Part shown: piece by piece, positions 7,784 through 16,792 of the stretch
How positions within the stretch are numbered: position 1 is the stretch's first letter
Layout: each line of letters begins with the position of its first letter
DNA from: an uncultured Streptococcus sp.
Lineage (GTDB): Bacteria; Bacillota; Bacilli; Lactobacillales; Streptococcaceae
Length of the DNA: 64,000 nt
NCBI GenBank assembly: GCA_934229725.1
Contig: CAKQDX010000001.1
Span: 124,001-188,000 of the forward strand
Direction: 5' to 3'
Notes under the pieces: generated by a model
What the model was told of the DNA's origin: nothing
What the model saw: only the letters and a program-made list of their open reading frames with translations
Databases searched by the model: none
Program-made: the position numbers and the translations under genes

Positions 7784-8684
7784 GCTCCTCTTTATAGAGA
7801 TTGGAAATAGATAATGTTTTCATCTTAACTGAAAGGTTTGAAATAAGCTCTTTTTCTAGACCTTCCTTGACTTGAATGAGTATTCGGGTTAATTCACTTT
7901 CCTCAATTTCCATCTGACAAACACAACCATTGACTATCGTAAAATGTTCGAATAGACTTAAAAATTCTTTACTAACAAAATTGAAAGAAATTTGATAATG
8001 ATTTTTATAAGACATTTGGTGTACTGGACCAGATTTTAATAATTTACCATGGTTAAAAAGAGCAAAATTATCCGCATATTTTTCGACCTCTAGTAGATTG
8101 TGAGTAACAATGATAATAGTGTGTCCTTTATAAGCCAGCTTTTGTAATAATTGCCACTGTTTCTCACGACGTACAGGATCAACATCGTTGGTTGGTTCGT
8201 CAAGAAGCATGATATCAGCAGAGCCAATTAATGCCATCGCAAAAGATGTAAGCCGTTTTAGACCTCCTGAAAGATTCTTCCCTTGTTTATCACGGTATTC
8301 TACTATTTCTAGATCTGCTAGAAGGTTCTCAATTTCTTTTTGTAGTTCTGAGGTGCTTAACTCTCTCATTCTTCCAATCATCTCTAAATTTTGCTCAACA
8401 GTTAACTTGTCAAGTGGTGCATACTGTTGTGACATATAACTCATCATTGTTCGAGCTTGTTTACGGTTATGTATAAAAGAAATATCTCCGTAGTGAACAT
8501 CTCCCTGATCAGGCTTAATAAAGCCAATCATTTGCTTTAAAAGGGTTGATTTCCCAGCACCATTATGTCCTAAAAAAGCTGTGATTTTTGCAGCTTCTAT
8601 CTCTAAGAAGATATGGTTATTAGCAAAATGTTGTTTATCAAATGATTTTGTTAGATTTTCAATGGTGAGCGTCTCAAAGGTCAT
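7773..8684 (-). CDS. ABC transporter ATPase, DVDP subfamily
   Basis: 303 residues. Walker A GHNGAGKST (about 38-46), signature LSGGLKRLTSFAM (about 138), Walker B IMLLDEPTNDVDPVRRE and switch His in VTHN. The motif DEPTNDVDPxRR followed by LxxLAxxGxTIIIVTHNLxEVE is shared with the ATPase at 18955-19875, so the two systems are paralogous. The C-terminal 80 residues form an extra domain, possibly for regulation or dimerisation. Partner permease is the next gene. Confidence 0.82.
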   Translation of the reverse strand: MTFETLTIENLTKSFDKQHFANNHIFLEIEAAKITAFLGHNGAGKSTLLKQMIGFIKPDQGDVHYGDISFIHNRKQARTMMSYMSQQYAPLDKLTVEQNLEMIGRMRELSTSELQKEIENLLADLEIVEYRDKQGKNLSGGLKRLTSFAMALIGSADIMLLDEPTNDVDPVRREKQWQLLQKLAYKGHTIIIVTHNLLEVEKYADNFALFNHGKLLKSGPVHQMSYKNHYQISFNFVSKEFLSLFEHFTIVNGCVCQMEIEESELTRILIQVKEGLEKELISNLSVKMKTLSISNLYKEELVN

Positions 8685-8732
8685 AATTTTATTTCTCCGT
8701 ATTGAGAAAAGATTTCCCAGTATACTTCATTT

Positions 8733-8752
8733 TTGATAGGGTTATTGTATAA
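8733..8752. repeat. Inverted repeat in the divergent regulatory region
   Basis: A perfect 7-4-7 palindrome GGTTATT-GTAT-AATAACC lies between the ABC operon and the response regulator gene. It is a candidate regulator site; which protein binds is not known. Confidence 0.5.
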
Positions 8753-8838
8753 TAACCTTAAGAGAGTCTTATGATTATGTCATAATTGACCATTTTCACG
8801 TTATAATTAACATACAGAAATGAGTGAGGAGGTTTTCA

Positions 8839-9549
8839 ATGTTAAAAGTTGCTATTTGTGATGACTCTGATAGAGATGCTAGCCAATTAGAACATTATTT
8901 ACTTTCTTATGATAAATTTCCTCTAGAAACAAAACTTTATACAAATCCACAAAAACTGTTAAATCAGCTGACGCCAGACATCCACTGTGTCTTTTTGGAT
9001 ATTAATATGCCAGGAATCAATGGAATTGACGTAGCACAGAAGATTAGAAAATTTAATCCTTTCATTCCTATTATTTTTGTGACAAGTTATCGTGATTATA
9101 TGGAGCAAGTCTTCGAAGTTCAGACTTTTGACTATATCGTAAAACCGATAGAACCTCAAAAGTTAACGAAAGTATTGGATCGTATTTTGCGTTTTTTGGA
9201 TATAGGCCAAGCACTTTTTACCTTCTCATTTGGTAAACACAATTATTCTGTCCCTTCGAGCGATATTGTATTTTTTGAAAAAGATAAACGTTCAGTATTT
9301 ATATACACAAAGACAGGTACCTACAAGTCTCTACTAAAAACAAAAGAGATTTTGGAAAAACTCCCTAATTATTTTATTCAAATTCATGCTTCCTATATTT
9401 TAAACCCCAAATACATCAAAGACTTTGATTCAAAAACAGTTACTATTTTACTAAATGGGACTGAAGAACACCTACTCCCAATTAGTAGAAAGTTTCAGTT
9501 TTCTTTTAAAGAAAAGTATTACAGATATCTCAGTGAAAGGCATTTTTAA
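8839..9549 (+). CDS. LytTR-family response regulator
   Basis: 236 residues from the ATG at 8839, which has GAGGAGG 6 bp upstream; an in-frame start 15 bp earlier overlaps that site and is rejected. The receiver domain has the acidic pair CDD (8-9), phospho-acceptor D54 in VFLDINMPG and K in DYIVKP. The C-terminal LytTR DNA-binding domain starts near residue 130 (FTFSFGKHNYSVPSSDIVFFEKDKR). Such regulators bind paired direct repeats and typically control peptide, bacteriocin or competence genes. Its stop overlaps the kinase start (TAATG). Confidence 0.88.
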   Translation: MLKVAICDDSDRDASQLEHYLLSYDKFPLETKLYTNPQKLLNQLTPDIHCVFLDINMPGINGIDVAQKIRKFNPFIPIIFVTSYRDYMEQVFEVQTFDYIVKPIEPQKLTKVLDRILRFLDIGQALFTFSFGKHNYSVPSSDIVFFEKDKRSVFIYTKTGTYKSLLKTKEILEKLPNYFIQIHASYILNPKYIKDFDSKTVTILLNGTEEHLLPISRKFQFSFKEKYYRYLSERHF

Positions 9550-10844
9550 TGTTAGTAGGATTACGCATAATCAGTATCTTGTACGATTTATTTCTAGCAA
9601 GTATTTTATTTTATAGACCATTCTCTAAAATCAATATGAAAAAGAAGCCTTTAATAGCCCTTTTTTTCATATTGATTTTTCATGGGGGACTCGTGTTCCT
9701 ATTCTCTGAAAGTCGTATTTTTTTGGTCAGTAATCTCCTTCTAAACATTTTAGAATACTGTCTAGTCGGCCTCAATTTTGATTATCCTATTCGCCAGTCT
9801 TCCTTTTGGATTCTTTTACAAACTAGTCTAAGTTTGTTAGCAGGGGCCGTCCTAAACCAAGGAATCCAACTCATTTTACCTTTAGCGGAACTATCAAAAA
9901 ATTTAGAAGCCATTAGTTTGTATCTCGGAATAAGTTTCTTCTTGTCTACAGGAATAACTCTTATTTTACGAAAGCTTCTCCTGTCCCATCAAAGGCTTCG
10001 TATTGCTACTTCTAAGGGGAACTGGCTTTATCAGTTTATCGTGCCTCTTTTATCGATTTTCTTTGCTTTTACAATATCTGCCATTCAAGGAGGGGTATTT
10101 GGTACAGATTACCTTTCAATCATTTCTCTCTCATCTCTCATTGTATTGACTCTTTCCTCTCTTTATTTTAATCTGTACCTTGCTCGTCAACAGCAGCAAT
10201 ATTACCAAAATCAATTGGAAAAAGAACAGCTACAGTTTCAAGTTCGAGAAATACAACAATCTCAAGAAGAGTATCAACGTCTCCAAAGCCTTCGGCATGA
10301 CTTAAAAAATAAACATTTGACTCTTTTATCGCTTTTAGAGAAAAATCCTGAAGAGGCAAAAGATTATCTTTATTCATTAACAGATAGTATAGTAGGTGAA
10401 CAAACTTTCTACTCTAAAAATCAAACTATAAATTTTTTACTTAATCAAAAACTACATCATTTAAAAGATGAGATAGATATGGAAATTGATTACTTCGTAC
10501 CACAAGAATTATCTATTCAACCAGATATTTTAGCTGTTATATTAGGAAACTGCCTAGACAATAGTATTGCAGCTTGTCTCAGACTACCAAATAAAGAAAG
10601 AATCTTATCACTTAATATCCGATACTTTCAACAAAATCTTTTTATCAATATTAGAAATAATTTTGATGAGAAAGAAAAGTCTACTCGTAAGTCTCGTCAA
10701 AAAGATGGCTGGGGGTTGCGAAATATCGATGCTCTTGTTAAAGAATATCAAGGTAATATCAAACGCTTTATAAAAGATGGACAATATCAAATAGAGATTT
10801 TATTACCAATAAAAATAGGGACTATTCCGACTAAAGAACTTTAG
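9549..10844 (+). CDS. AgrC/ComD-type sensor histidine kinase
   Basis: 431 residues. About six membrane segments fill residues 1-215, followed by a coiled region (QQQQYYQNQLEKEQLQFQ) and a GHKL kinase core: H box SLRHDLKNKHLTLLSLL, N box ILGNCLDNSIAAC, G box GWGLRNIDALV. This is the polytopic type that senses peptides. It is translationally coupled to the LytTR regulator. No peptide pheromone gene is visible nearby, so the ligand may be encoded elsewhere or be exogenous. The divergent ABC-2 exporter is the likely target or partner. Confidence 0.87.
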   Translation: MLVGLRIISILYDLFLASILFYRPFSKINMKKKPLIALFFILIFHGGLVFLFSESRIFLVSNLLLNILEYCLVGLNFDYPIRQSSFWILLQTSLSLLAGAVLNQGIQLILPLAELSKNLEAISLYLGISFFLSTGITLILRKLLLSHQRLRIATSKGNWLYQFIVPLLSIFFAFTISAIQGGVFGTDYLSIISLSSLIVLTLSSLYFNLYLARQQQQYYQNQLEKEQLQFQVREIQQSQEEYQRLQSLRHDLKNKHLTLLSLLEKNPEEAKDYLYSLTDSIVGEQTFYSKNQTINFLLNQKLHHLKDEIDMEIDYFVPQELSIQPDILAVILGNCLDNSIAACLRLPNKERILSLNIRYFQQNLFINIRNNFDEKEKSTRKSRQKDGWGLRNIDALVKEYQGNIKRFIKDGQYQIEILLPIKIGTIPTKEL

Positions 10845-10921
10845 GTAATTGATGAAAAATGAGTAATAATTAGGTAACGTAAATATTTGAAGCCTAAATC
10901 TATATTATGTTTATTCATTTA

Positions 10922-10960
10922 TAAACAGGTTGAGTAGCATTAGCTCAACCTGTTTTTTTC
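10922..10960. terminator. Terminator between the kinase and nagB
   Basis: AACAGGTTGAG/CTCAACCTGTT hairpin followed by seven T on the plus strand. The two genes converge here, so it may serve both. Confidence 0.85.
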
Positions 10961-10980
10961 TATACTCGCATCTTTTTGAC

Positions 10981-11694
10981 TTATGAATTATCTTTCAATT
11001 TCGCAGCGGCTGCCTTATCCAAGATAAGAGTCACGTCTGGATGACCTTGCAAGACACTAGCTGGTACTTCCTCTGTTACTGGCCCCTTGACCATCTTGAA
11101 AATGGCATCTGCCTTCTTGTCACCATAGGCAAACAAGATAATCTTCTTGGCAGCCATAATGGAGGCAATCCCCATCGAAATAGCCTTTGTAGGAACTTGG
11201 TCACGACTGGCAAAGAAACGGCTATTGGCTTCAATGGTGCTGTCAGTCAAGTCAACCACATGGGTGTGACTATCAAAAGGCGTACCTGGCTCGTTAAAAC
11301 CAATATGCCCATTACTTCCGATACCTAAGATTTGTAGGTCAATAGCATGGTGTGCCAAGACGTCATCGTAATCCTTAGCCGCCTGCTCCAAGTCCTCAGC
11401 CATACCTTCAGGCAAGAAGCTCTCTTTAAATGGTTTAGCATTAAAAAGATGCTCTTGCATGAAAGCATAGTAGCTTTGCTCATGGTCCGGCGCTAGTCCA
11501 ACATACTCATCCAAATTGACACTGTAAAGTTCTGAAAAATCCAAGTCGCTTTCAACCATTTCTTGGTAGAGGGCGATAGGTGAACTACCTGTAGCCAAGC
11601 CCAAAGTCTGAGCGCCCGCTACAAGGCTTTCTTTTAAAAGGTCAAAGGCAACCTTTCCTCCTTCAAGTTGATTTTTCACAATAATCGTTTTCAT
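10981..11694 (-). CDS. nagB: Glucosamine-6-phosphate deaminase NagB
   Basis: 237 residues, the short Gram-positive form. Motifs: LGLATGSSPIALYQEMV (phosphate loop), SVNLDEYVGL with the catalytic Asp, and LGIGSNGHIGFNEPG. It converts glucosamine-6-phosphate to fructose-6-phosphate and ammonia. It acts after NagA, which lies at 52681. The promoter carries a palindromic TGGTATATACCA, the form bound by NagR/YvoA GntR-family repressors, and a cre-like element at the -35, so amino-sugar induction and catabolite control are expected. Confidence 0.95.
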   Translation of the reverse strand: MKTIIVKNQLEGGKVAFDLLKESLVAGAQTLGLATGSSPIALYQEMVESDLDFSELYSVNLDEYVGLAPDHEQSYYAFMQEHLFNAKPFKESFLPEGMAEDLEQAAKDYDDVLAHHAIDLQILGIGSNGHIGFNEPGTPFDSHTHVVDLTDSTIEANSRFFASRDQVPTKAISMGIASIMAAKKIILFAYGDKKADAIFKMVKGPVTEEVPASVLQGHPDVTLILDKAAAAKLKDNS

Positions 11695-11712
11695 TTTTCA
11701 CACCTCGCTAAT

Positions 11713-11771
11713 TGGTATATACCATTTTCTTTATTATCTCTTTTTTTAACCTTTTTGTCAAGCGCTTTCAC
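11713..11771 (-). promoter_or_regulatory. nagB promoter with NagR-type operator and cre-like site
   Basis: -35 TTGACA (11756-11761), 17-bp spacer, -10 GATAAT (11733-11738). The perfect palindrome TGGTATATACCA at 11713-11724 lies just after the start site. AAGCGCTTTCA at 11760-11770 overlaps the -35 and resembles a partial CcpA cre site. Confidence 0.75.
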
Positions 11772-11783
11772 TCGACAAGTTTA

Positions 11784-11812
11784 GTGACGGTCGTCCTATA
11801 TCGTGCTATAAT
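11784..11812 (+). promoter_or_regulatory. queA promoter
   Basis: -35 GTGACG, 17-bp spacer, -10 TATAAT, about 34 bp upstream of the ATG. Confidence 0.65.
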
Positions 11813-11845
11813 AAAAAAGCTGAACATTTTTAAACGAGGAAACAA

Positions 11846-12889
11846 ATGAATACAAACGATTTTGATTTTGAACTACCAGAGGAACTGATTGCTCAAACAC
11901 CCTTGAAGCAACGTGATGCCTCTAAACTCTTAGTCATTGACCCTGTAACCAAGGAAATGACTGATACCCACTTCGACCACATCATTGACCAGCTTAACCC
12001 TGGCGACGCATTGGTCATGAACAATACACGTGTGCTTCCAGCCCGCCTCTATGGTGAAAAGCCTGATACCCATGGGCACGTGGAATTTCTCCTTTTGAAA
12101 AATACCCAAGGAGATCAATGGGAAGTTTTGGCCAAGCCAGCCAAACGCCTTAAAGTAGGCGCTACCGTAAGTTTTGGTGATGGCCGCTTGACTGCCACAG
12201 TCACTGAGGAACTAGATCACGGTGGCCGAATCGTAGAATTTAGCTACGACGGTATCTTTCTTGAGGTTTTGGAAAGCTTGGGTGAGATGCCATTGCCACC
12301 TTATATCCATGAAAAATTGGAAGACCGCGACCGTTACCAAACAGTCTATGCCAAGGAAAATGGCTCTGCCGCTGCTCCAACAGCTGGTCTCCATTTCACA
12401 CCTGAATTACTTCAAAAGATTGAAGCCAAAGGCGTAAAATTGGTCTACCTCACCCTTCACGTTGGACTAGGAACTTTCCGACCTGTTTCTGTTGAGAATG
12501 TTGACGAACATGAAATGCACTCAGAGTTTTACACCCTCAGCCAAGACGCTGCCGATACACTCAATAGTGTCAAAGCTGCTGGAGGTCGCATTGTTGCTGT
12601 TGGAACAACCTCTATCCGAACACTAGAAACAATCGGCAATAAATACGATGGCAAACTCCAAGCCGACTCAGGTTGGACCAATATCTTTATCAAACCAGGC
12701 TACCAATTCACAGTCGTAGATGCCTTCTCAACCAACTTCCACCTTCCAAAATCAACCTTAGTCATGTTGGTTTCAGCCTTTGCTGGCCGTGAATTCGTCC
12801 TAGATGCCTATAAACACGCCGTCCAAGAACACTACCGCTTCTTCAGTTTCGGAGATGCCATGTTCGTCACACGACGTGCGGAGAAATAA
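11846..12889 (+). CDS. queA: S-adenosylmethionine:tRNA ribosyltransferase-isomerase QueA
   Basis: 347 residues, full length. Signature segments: DFDFELPEELIAQTP at the N-terminus, GDALVMNNTRVLPARL, GSAAAPTAGLHFTPELL (about 172-190) and TNFHLPKSTLVMLVSAFAG. It transfers the ribosyl part of SAM to 7-aminomethyl-7-deazaguanine at the tRNA wobble position to give epoxyqueuosine. It is monocistronic between a strong promoter and a terminator, with AACGAGG upstream of the ATG. Confidence 0.96.
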   Translation: MNTNDFDFELPEELIAQTPLKQRDASKLLVIDPVTKEMTDTHFDHIIDQLNPGDALVMNNTRVLPARLYGEKPDTHGHVEFLLLKNTQGDQWEVLAKPAKRLKVGATVSFGDGRLTATVTEELDHGGRIVEFSYDGIFLEVLESLGEMPLPPYIHEKLEDRDRYQTVYAKENGSAAAPTAGLHFTPELLQKIEAKGVKLVYLTLHVGLGTFRPVSVENVDEHEMHSEFYTLSQDAADTLNSVKAAGGRIVAVGTTSIRTLETIGNKYDGKLQADSGWTNIFIKPGYQFTVVDAFSTNFHLPKSTLVMLVSAFAGREFVLDAYKHAVQEHYRFFSFGDAMFVTRRAEK

Positions 12890-12898
12890 TATTGATTT

Positions 12899-12931
12899 TG
12901 AGACTTCTCTCACAGGGGAAGTCTCTTTTAT
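12899..12931 (+). terminator. queA terminator
   Basis: GAGACTTC/GAAGTCTC hairpin then TTTTATT. Confidence 0.8.
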
Positions 12932-12945
12932 TGCTCGTCAAAATC

Positions 12946-12978
12946 AGAAAAAATCCACCAGTTATGAACTGATGGATT
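12946..12978 (-). terminator. Terminator of the heterodimeric ABC exporter operon
   Basis: AATCCATCAGTT/AACTGGTGGATT hairpin then six T on the minus strand, just after the stop at 12986. Confidence 0.8.
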
Positions 12979-12985
12979 ATTTTGT

Positions 12986-14773
12986 TTATTTCTCTGCAAA
13001 CTGGCTATTATACAAATCGTAATAGAAGCCTTTATCTGCAAGGAGGGATTCATGGTTTCCTTGTTCGATGATTTGTCCATCTTTAAGGACCAAAATTTTG
13101 TCTGCTTCTTGAATAGTCGACAGACGGTGGGCAATGACAAAGCTTGTTCGACCTTGCATAAGGGTCTTCATAGCTTTTTGAATCAAGAGTTCCAGACGGG
13201 TATCAACTGATGAGGTTGCCTCGTCCAAAATCAAGATTTTAGGATCAGCTAAAAGCGCACGGGCAATGGTCAAAAGTTGCTTTTGTCCTAGTGAGATGTT
13301 ACTTGATTCCTGGTTCATTTCCATATTGTAACCACCAGGCAAGGTACGGATAAAGTGGTCCACATTGGCAGCCTTAGCGGCTTCAACAATTTCTTCGTCA
13401 GTCGCCTCAAGATTACCAAAGCGAAGATTTTCCTTGATAGTTCCTTCAAAGAGCCAAGCATCCTGAAGCACCATACCAAATTGTTTACGATAGTCTTGAC
13501 GTGACAGGTGACGAATATCATGACCATCCACCGAGATAGAACCAGCCGTCACATCATAAAAACGCATGAGTAGGTTGATAATAGTTGATTTTCCGGCACC
13601 AGTTGGACCGACAATGGCCACCATTTCACCAGGATTAACCTCAAGATTAAAGTCACGAATCAAAGGTTTATCAGCCACATACTGGAAGTCTACATGCTTA
13701 AAGCTAACTTGACCAGTCAAATCTCCCTCTAGCACTTCAGTAGCATCATTCGCCTCATCTGGTTCATCCATCAGTTGGAAAACACGGTCCAAAGAAGACT
13801 TGGCACTCTGCAATTGTCCGGCCAACTGAGTCAAGTTCTGAATGGGTTGGTTAATCTGCCAAACGTACTGAACAAAGGCCTGCATATTACCAATCGTCAG
13901 ACGACCAGCCAAAACCTGCAAACCACCAAGAACAGCAACAATGAGATAGGTCAAGTCAGACAAACCATTAAGGACAGGCATCATGAGTCCTGAAATGAAA
14001 TTGGCCTTAAACCCTACCTTCTGAAGATCTTCCGTAATCTCTTTAAAGTCGTCCAAAGACCTATCCTCACGCCCAAATAGCTTAAGTACGTTGAAACCAG
14101 TCAAATTTTCCTGAACAAAACCGTTAAGGGCACCTAGGGCATCAGCCTGCTGCTTAAAGTAGGGCTGAGACTTACTCATGATAAAGCAAGCACCAAAGAA
14201 AGTAATGGGAATAGTGATGACAACTATAGCTCCCAATTGAAGATTAAGGTAAAGCACTGTCCCGATAACCAAGGCCAAAGTAAAGACGGCATTAACAACC
14301 TGTAAGAAGGACTGCTGCAAGGCATTCGAAACTGTCTCGACGTCACTGGTAAAGCGTCCCAAGAGATCCCCAAACTGATGCTTATCAAAGTATGACACTG
14401 AGGTACGATTGATTTTCTCAGTCATCTCATTTCGCATATCCTGAACCGTTGCCTGCACGGCATTGGTCATAAAATAGTTGGAATAGTAAGAAGCCAACTC
14501 ATAAATGAGACCACGCAAGAGATAAAAGATCAGAACCACACCAACATAGGAAACGTTGATATGGGCACCTTCCACACCCTTGAACATGTCCAGTGTATTT
14601 TTAGTCAGTTCTGTAATGGCTAAACCAATGACTACAGGTTCAAGGACACTCATGATGACACTAACAATTTTCAGGAAAATAGCTAAGTAAAGTGGTAAAC
14701 GATAGGCCTGCAAGTAGAACCAAAGACGGCCAAAACTTGAGGAATGATTCGTTTTCATTTTATTTTTCTTCAT
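12986..14773 (-). CDS. Heterodimeric ABC exporter subunit B (multidrug/lipid type)
   Basis: 595 residues: six-helix ABC exporter membrane domain (about 30-330) fused to an ATPase domain. Walker A GPTGAGKST and Walker B ILILDEATSSVD are canonical. The signature is ISLGQKQLL rather than LSGGQ, so one ATP site of the heterodimer has a variant signature, as is common in LmrCD/BmrCD-type pairs. It overlaps the upstream subunit gene by 4 bp. The substrate is not determinable; drug efflux is the usual assignment. Confidence 0.85.
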   Translation of the reverse strand: MKKNKMKTNHSSSFGRLWFYLQAYRLPLYLAIFLKIVSVIMSVLEPVVIGLAITELTKNTLDMFKGVEGAHINVSYVGVVLIFYLLRGLIYELASYYSNYFMTNAVQATVQDMRNEMTEKINRTSVSYFDKHQFGDLLGRFTSDVETVSNALQQSFLQVVNAVFTLALVIGTVLYLNLQLGAIVVITIPITFFGACFIMSKSQPYFKQQADALGALNGFVQENLTGFNVLKLFGREDRSLDDFKEITEDLQKVGFKANFISGLMMPVLNGLSDLTYLIVAVLGGLQVLAGRLTIGNMQAFVQYVWQINQPIQNLTQLAGQLQSAKSSLDRVFQLMDEPDEANDATEVLEGDLTGQVSFKHVDFQYVADKPLIRDFNLEVNPGEMVAIVGPTGAGKSTIINLLMRFYDVTAGSISVDGHDIRHLSRQDYRKQFGMVLQDAWLFEGTIKENLRFGNLEATDEEIVEAAKAANVDHFIRTLPGGYNMEMNQESSNISLGQKQLLTIARALLADPKILILDEATSSVDTRLELLIQKAMKTLMQGRTSFVIAHRLSTIQEADKILVLKDGQIIEQGNHESLLADKGFYYDLYNSQFAEK

Positions 14774-16521
14774 TTTGACCTCCTTCTAGTCTTCTGTAAG
14801 ACTTTTTGATTCAACTGAGAATTGGCAATTTCACGGTAAATCTCATTGGTTTCCATGAGCTCTTCGTGACGGCCACGACCAACGATTTCCCCCTTATCCA
14901 GAACGATAATCTGGTCTGCATCCATGATAGTTCCCACACGTTGAGCCACAATCAAAACTGTCGCATCCTGGGTCACTTCTTTCAGACGACGGCGCAAGGT
15001 CGCATCTGTCTTGTAGTCCAAGGCAGAGAAGGAATCATCAAAGATGTAGAGGTCAGGACGTTTAACCACTGCACGTGCAATTGACAGACGCTGCTTCTGT
15101 CCCCCAGAAAGGTTGCTACCACCCTCAGCCAAGTGAGAATCATAACGTTCTTCCTTGCTTTCAATAAATTCCTTGGCCTGAGCCACATCCGTAGCTTGAT
15201 TCAATTCCTCATGACTGGCATTTTCCTTACCGTAACGGATATTTTCACCGATAGTTCCAGTAAAGAGCAAGGCCTTCTGTGGAATAAAGCCAATTTTACG
15301 ACGAAGCGCCTTAAGATTGTAGTCACGGACATCCACACCATCTACGAGAATACGTCCCAAGGTCACATCATAAAAACGTGGAATCAACTGCACAAGTGAT
15401 GATTTCCCTGAACCCGTAGAACCGATAAAGGCAATAGTTTCACCAGGTTTAGCCTTGAAGGAAATATTGTGTAGGACAGGACTCTCTGTTTCACCAGGAT
15501 AGGCAAAGGTTACATTGTCAAACTCCAAATAGCCCTTAGTCTCAGTCTCTGTCACCCCATCTTCATTTGGATTAATGGAAATAGGCATGTCCATAATTTC
15601 CTGCAGACGTTCACTAGATACCGCCGTACGAGGATACATGGTAAAAAGATTGGCTAAGAAGAGGAAGGACAAGAGTGCATGGAAGCTATACTCAATAAAG
15701 GCAACCAAGTCCCCGATAGCCAAACTTCCAGAACCTAGCGGTTTAAGGGCAAACCAGACAATGGCTACAATCATGGCGATGATGATTTGTACAAAAAGTG
15801 GCTCTGTCAAACCAGTCAATTTAAAGAGCTTGTTGGAATTATCCGCATAGACAGCATTTTCAGAGGCAAACTTCTTCTCTTGGAAATCTTCTCTAGCGAA
15901 AGCTCGAATGACACGAAGTCCAGTCAGATTTTCACGAGCGTACTGGTTAATCTTGTCGAGAGTTGCCTGTTGCTTTTCTGATAATGGACGAGTCTTTACA
16001 GCCACATACCAGACAACTACGGCTAAGAAGGGTAAGGAAATGGCCACAATCCAAGCCAAAGATGGACTTGTCGTCAAAATCAAGAAGACACTGGAAACCA
16101 TCATCAAAGGCGTGATAACCCCTAGCTTAAGAACTTGATCCGCAAACTGCATGAGAACAAAGGCATCTGACGTGATACGAGTCACCAAAGAGGATACCCC
16201 AATCTGCTCGTACTCATGGTGGGAATACTCCTGAAGCTTGGCATAAATATCATTACGCATGACCTGCACCATCGTGGTCGTTAACTTACCAACCGCATAG
16301 GCCAAAAGCACACGACCAACAATACCCGTTAAAACAACAGCAAACATGACCCAAGCATAGGTATAAAGCTTGTCAGCATCCCCACGGTTAATCCCCTCAT
16401 CAATCATTCTGGCAAGAACCGTCGGTAGCCCCAAATTGGCAATAACAAACAAAATAGCCGCCGTAAAATTCATCACCAGCCACTTAGGATAACGCCTAAG
16501 ATAAGACCAAATATAAGCCAT
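14770..16521 (-). CDS. Heterodimeric ABC exporter subunit A
   Basis: 583 residues, fused membrane and ATPase domains. Walker A GSTGSGKSS, a canonical signature NLSGGQKQRLS and Walker B LYIFDDSFSALD, where the usual catalytic Glu after Walker B is Asp. This matches the degenerate-site subunit of heterodimeric exporters, complementing the canonical Glu of its partner. It is the first gene of the two-gene operon and lies directly downstream of the rplL-bounded island. Confidence 0.85.
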   Translation of the reverse strand: MAYIWSYLRRYPKWLVMNFTAAILFVIANLGLPTVLARMIDEGINRGDADKLYTYAWVMFAVVLTGIVGRVLLAYAVGKLTTTMVQVMRNDIYAKLQEYSHHEYEQIGVSSLVTRITSDAFVLMQFADQVLKLGVITPLMMVSSVFLILTTSPSLAWIVAISLPFLAVVVWYVAVKTRPLSEKQQATLDKINQYARENLTGLRVIRAFAREDFQEKKFASENAVYADNSNKLFKLTGLTEPLFVQIIIAMIVAIVWFALKPLGSGSLAIGDLVAFIEYSFHALLSFLFLANLFTMYPRTAVSSERLQEIMDMPISINPNEDGVTETETKGYLEFDNVTFAYPGETESPVLHNISFKAKPGETIAFIGSTGSGKSSLVQLIPRFYDVTLGRILVDGVDVRDYNLKALRRKIGFIPQKALLFTGTIGENIRYGKENASHEELNQATDVAQAKEFIESKEERYDSHLAEGGSNLSGGQKQRLSIARAVVKRPDLYIFDDSFSALDYKTDATLRRRLKEVTQDATVLIVAQRVGTIMDADQIIVLDKGEIVGRGRHEELMETNEIYREIANSQLNQKVLQKTRRRSK

Positions 16522-16663
16522 AAATGTCTCCTTTTCTTTTTAGCATTTACCGTGCCTTTATGATTTTTCTAATTATTTACAACTACTAGAGCCGAAAAAA
16601 GCACAGAAAAAGGGCGTGACAAGCACGCACATCACCTACATTCTAACAAATGAAAATATTAAA
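16522..16663. other. Non-coding stretch between ABC exporter and island boundary
   Basis: Holds the ribosome binding site (AAAGGAGA) and probable promoter of the ABC exporter (a TTGTAA near 16570 is a weak -35) and a short GCGTG/CACGC hairpin. No gene is seen. Confidence 0.5.
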
Positions 16664-16735
16664 AGCAATAGAAAAAACCAGAGCTACTGCCCTGGTTTCT
16701 TTATTAAGCAACTTGAGTCGTTACCTTATTATTTA
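16664..16735 (-). repeat. Left island boundary: displaced copy of rplL 3' end and terminator
   Basis: Matches 22532-22601 over about 65 bp with two substitutions and one or two single-base indels. The copy includes the last rplL codon, its stop and the CCAGGGCAGTAGCTCTGG terminator hairpin (16672-16701), which can now end the island operon. It is the counterpart of the right boundary and looks like an attachment-site repeat. Confidence 0.85.
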
Positions 16736-16792
16736 CACATAATAACATTCAGCAACATTTTGTCCAATTCCTTTAGTATTCATATAGAATAT

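Noticed and set aside
12986..14773. Loss of function in the ABC exporter because of ISLGQ instead of LSGGQ
   Set aside because: Variant signatures and a non-canonical Walker B partner are normal for heterodimeric exporters, and the two subunits complement each other.
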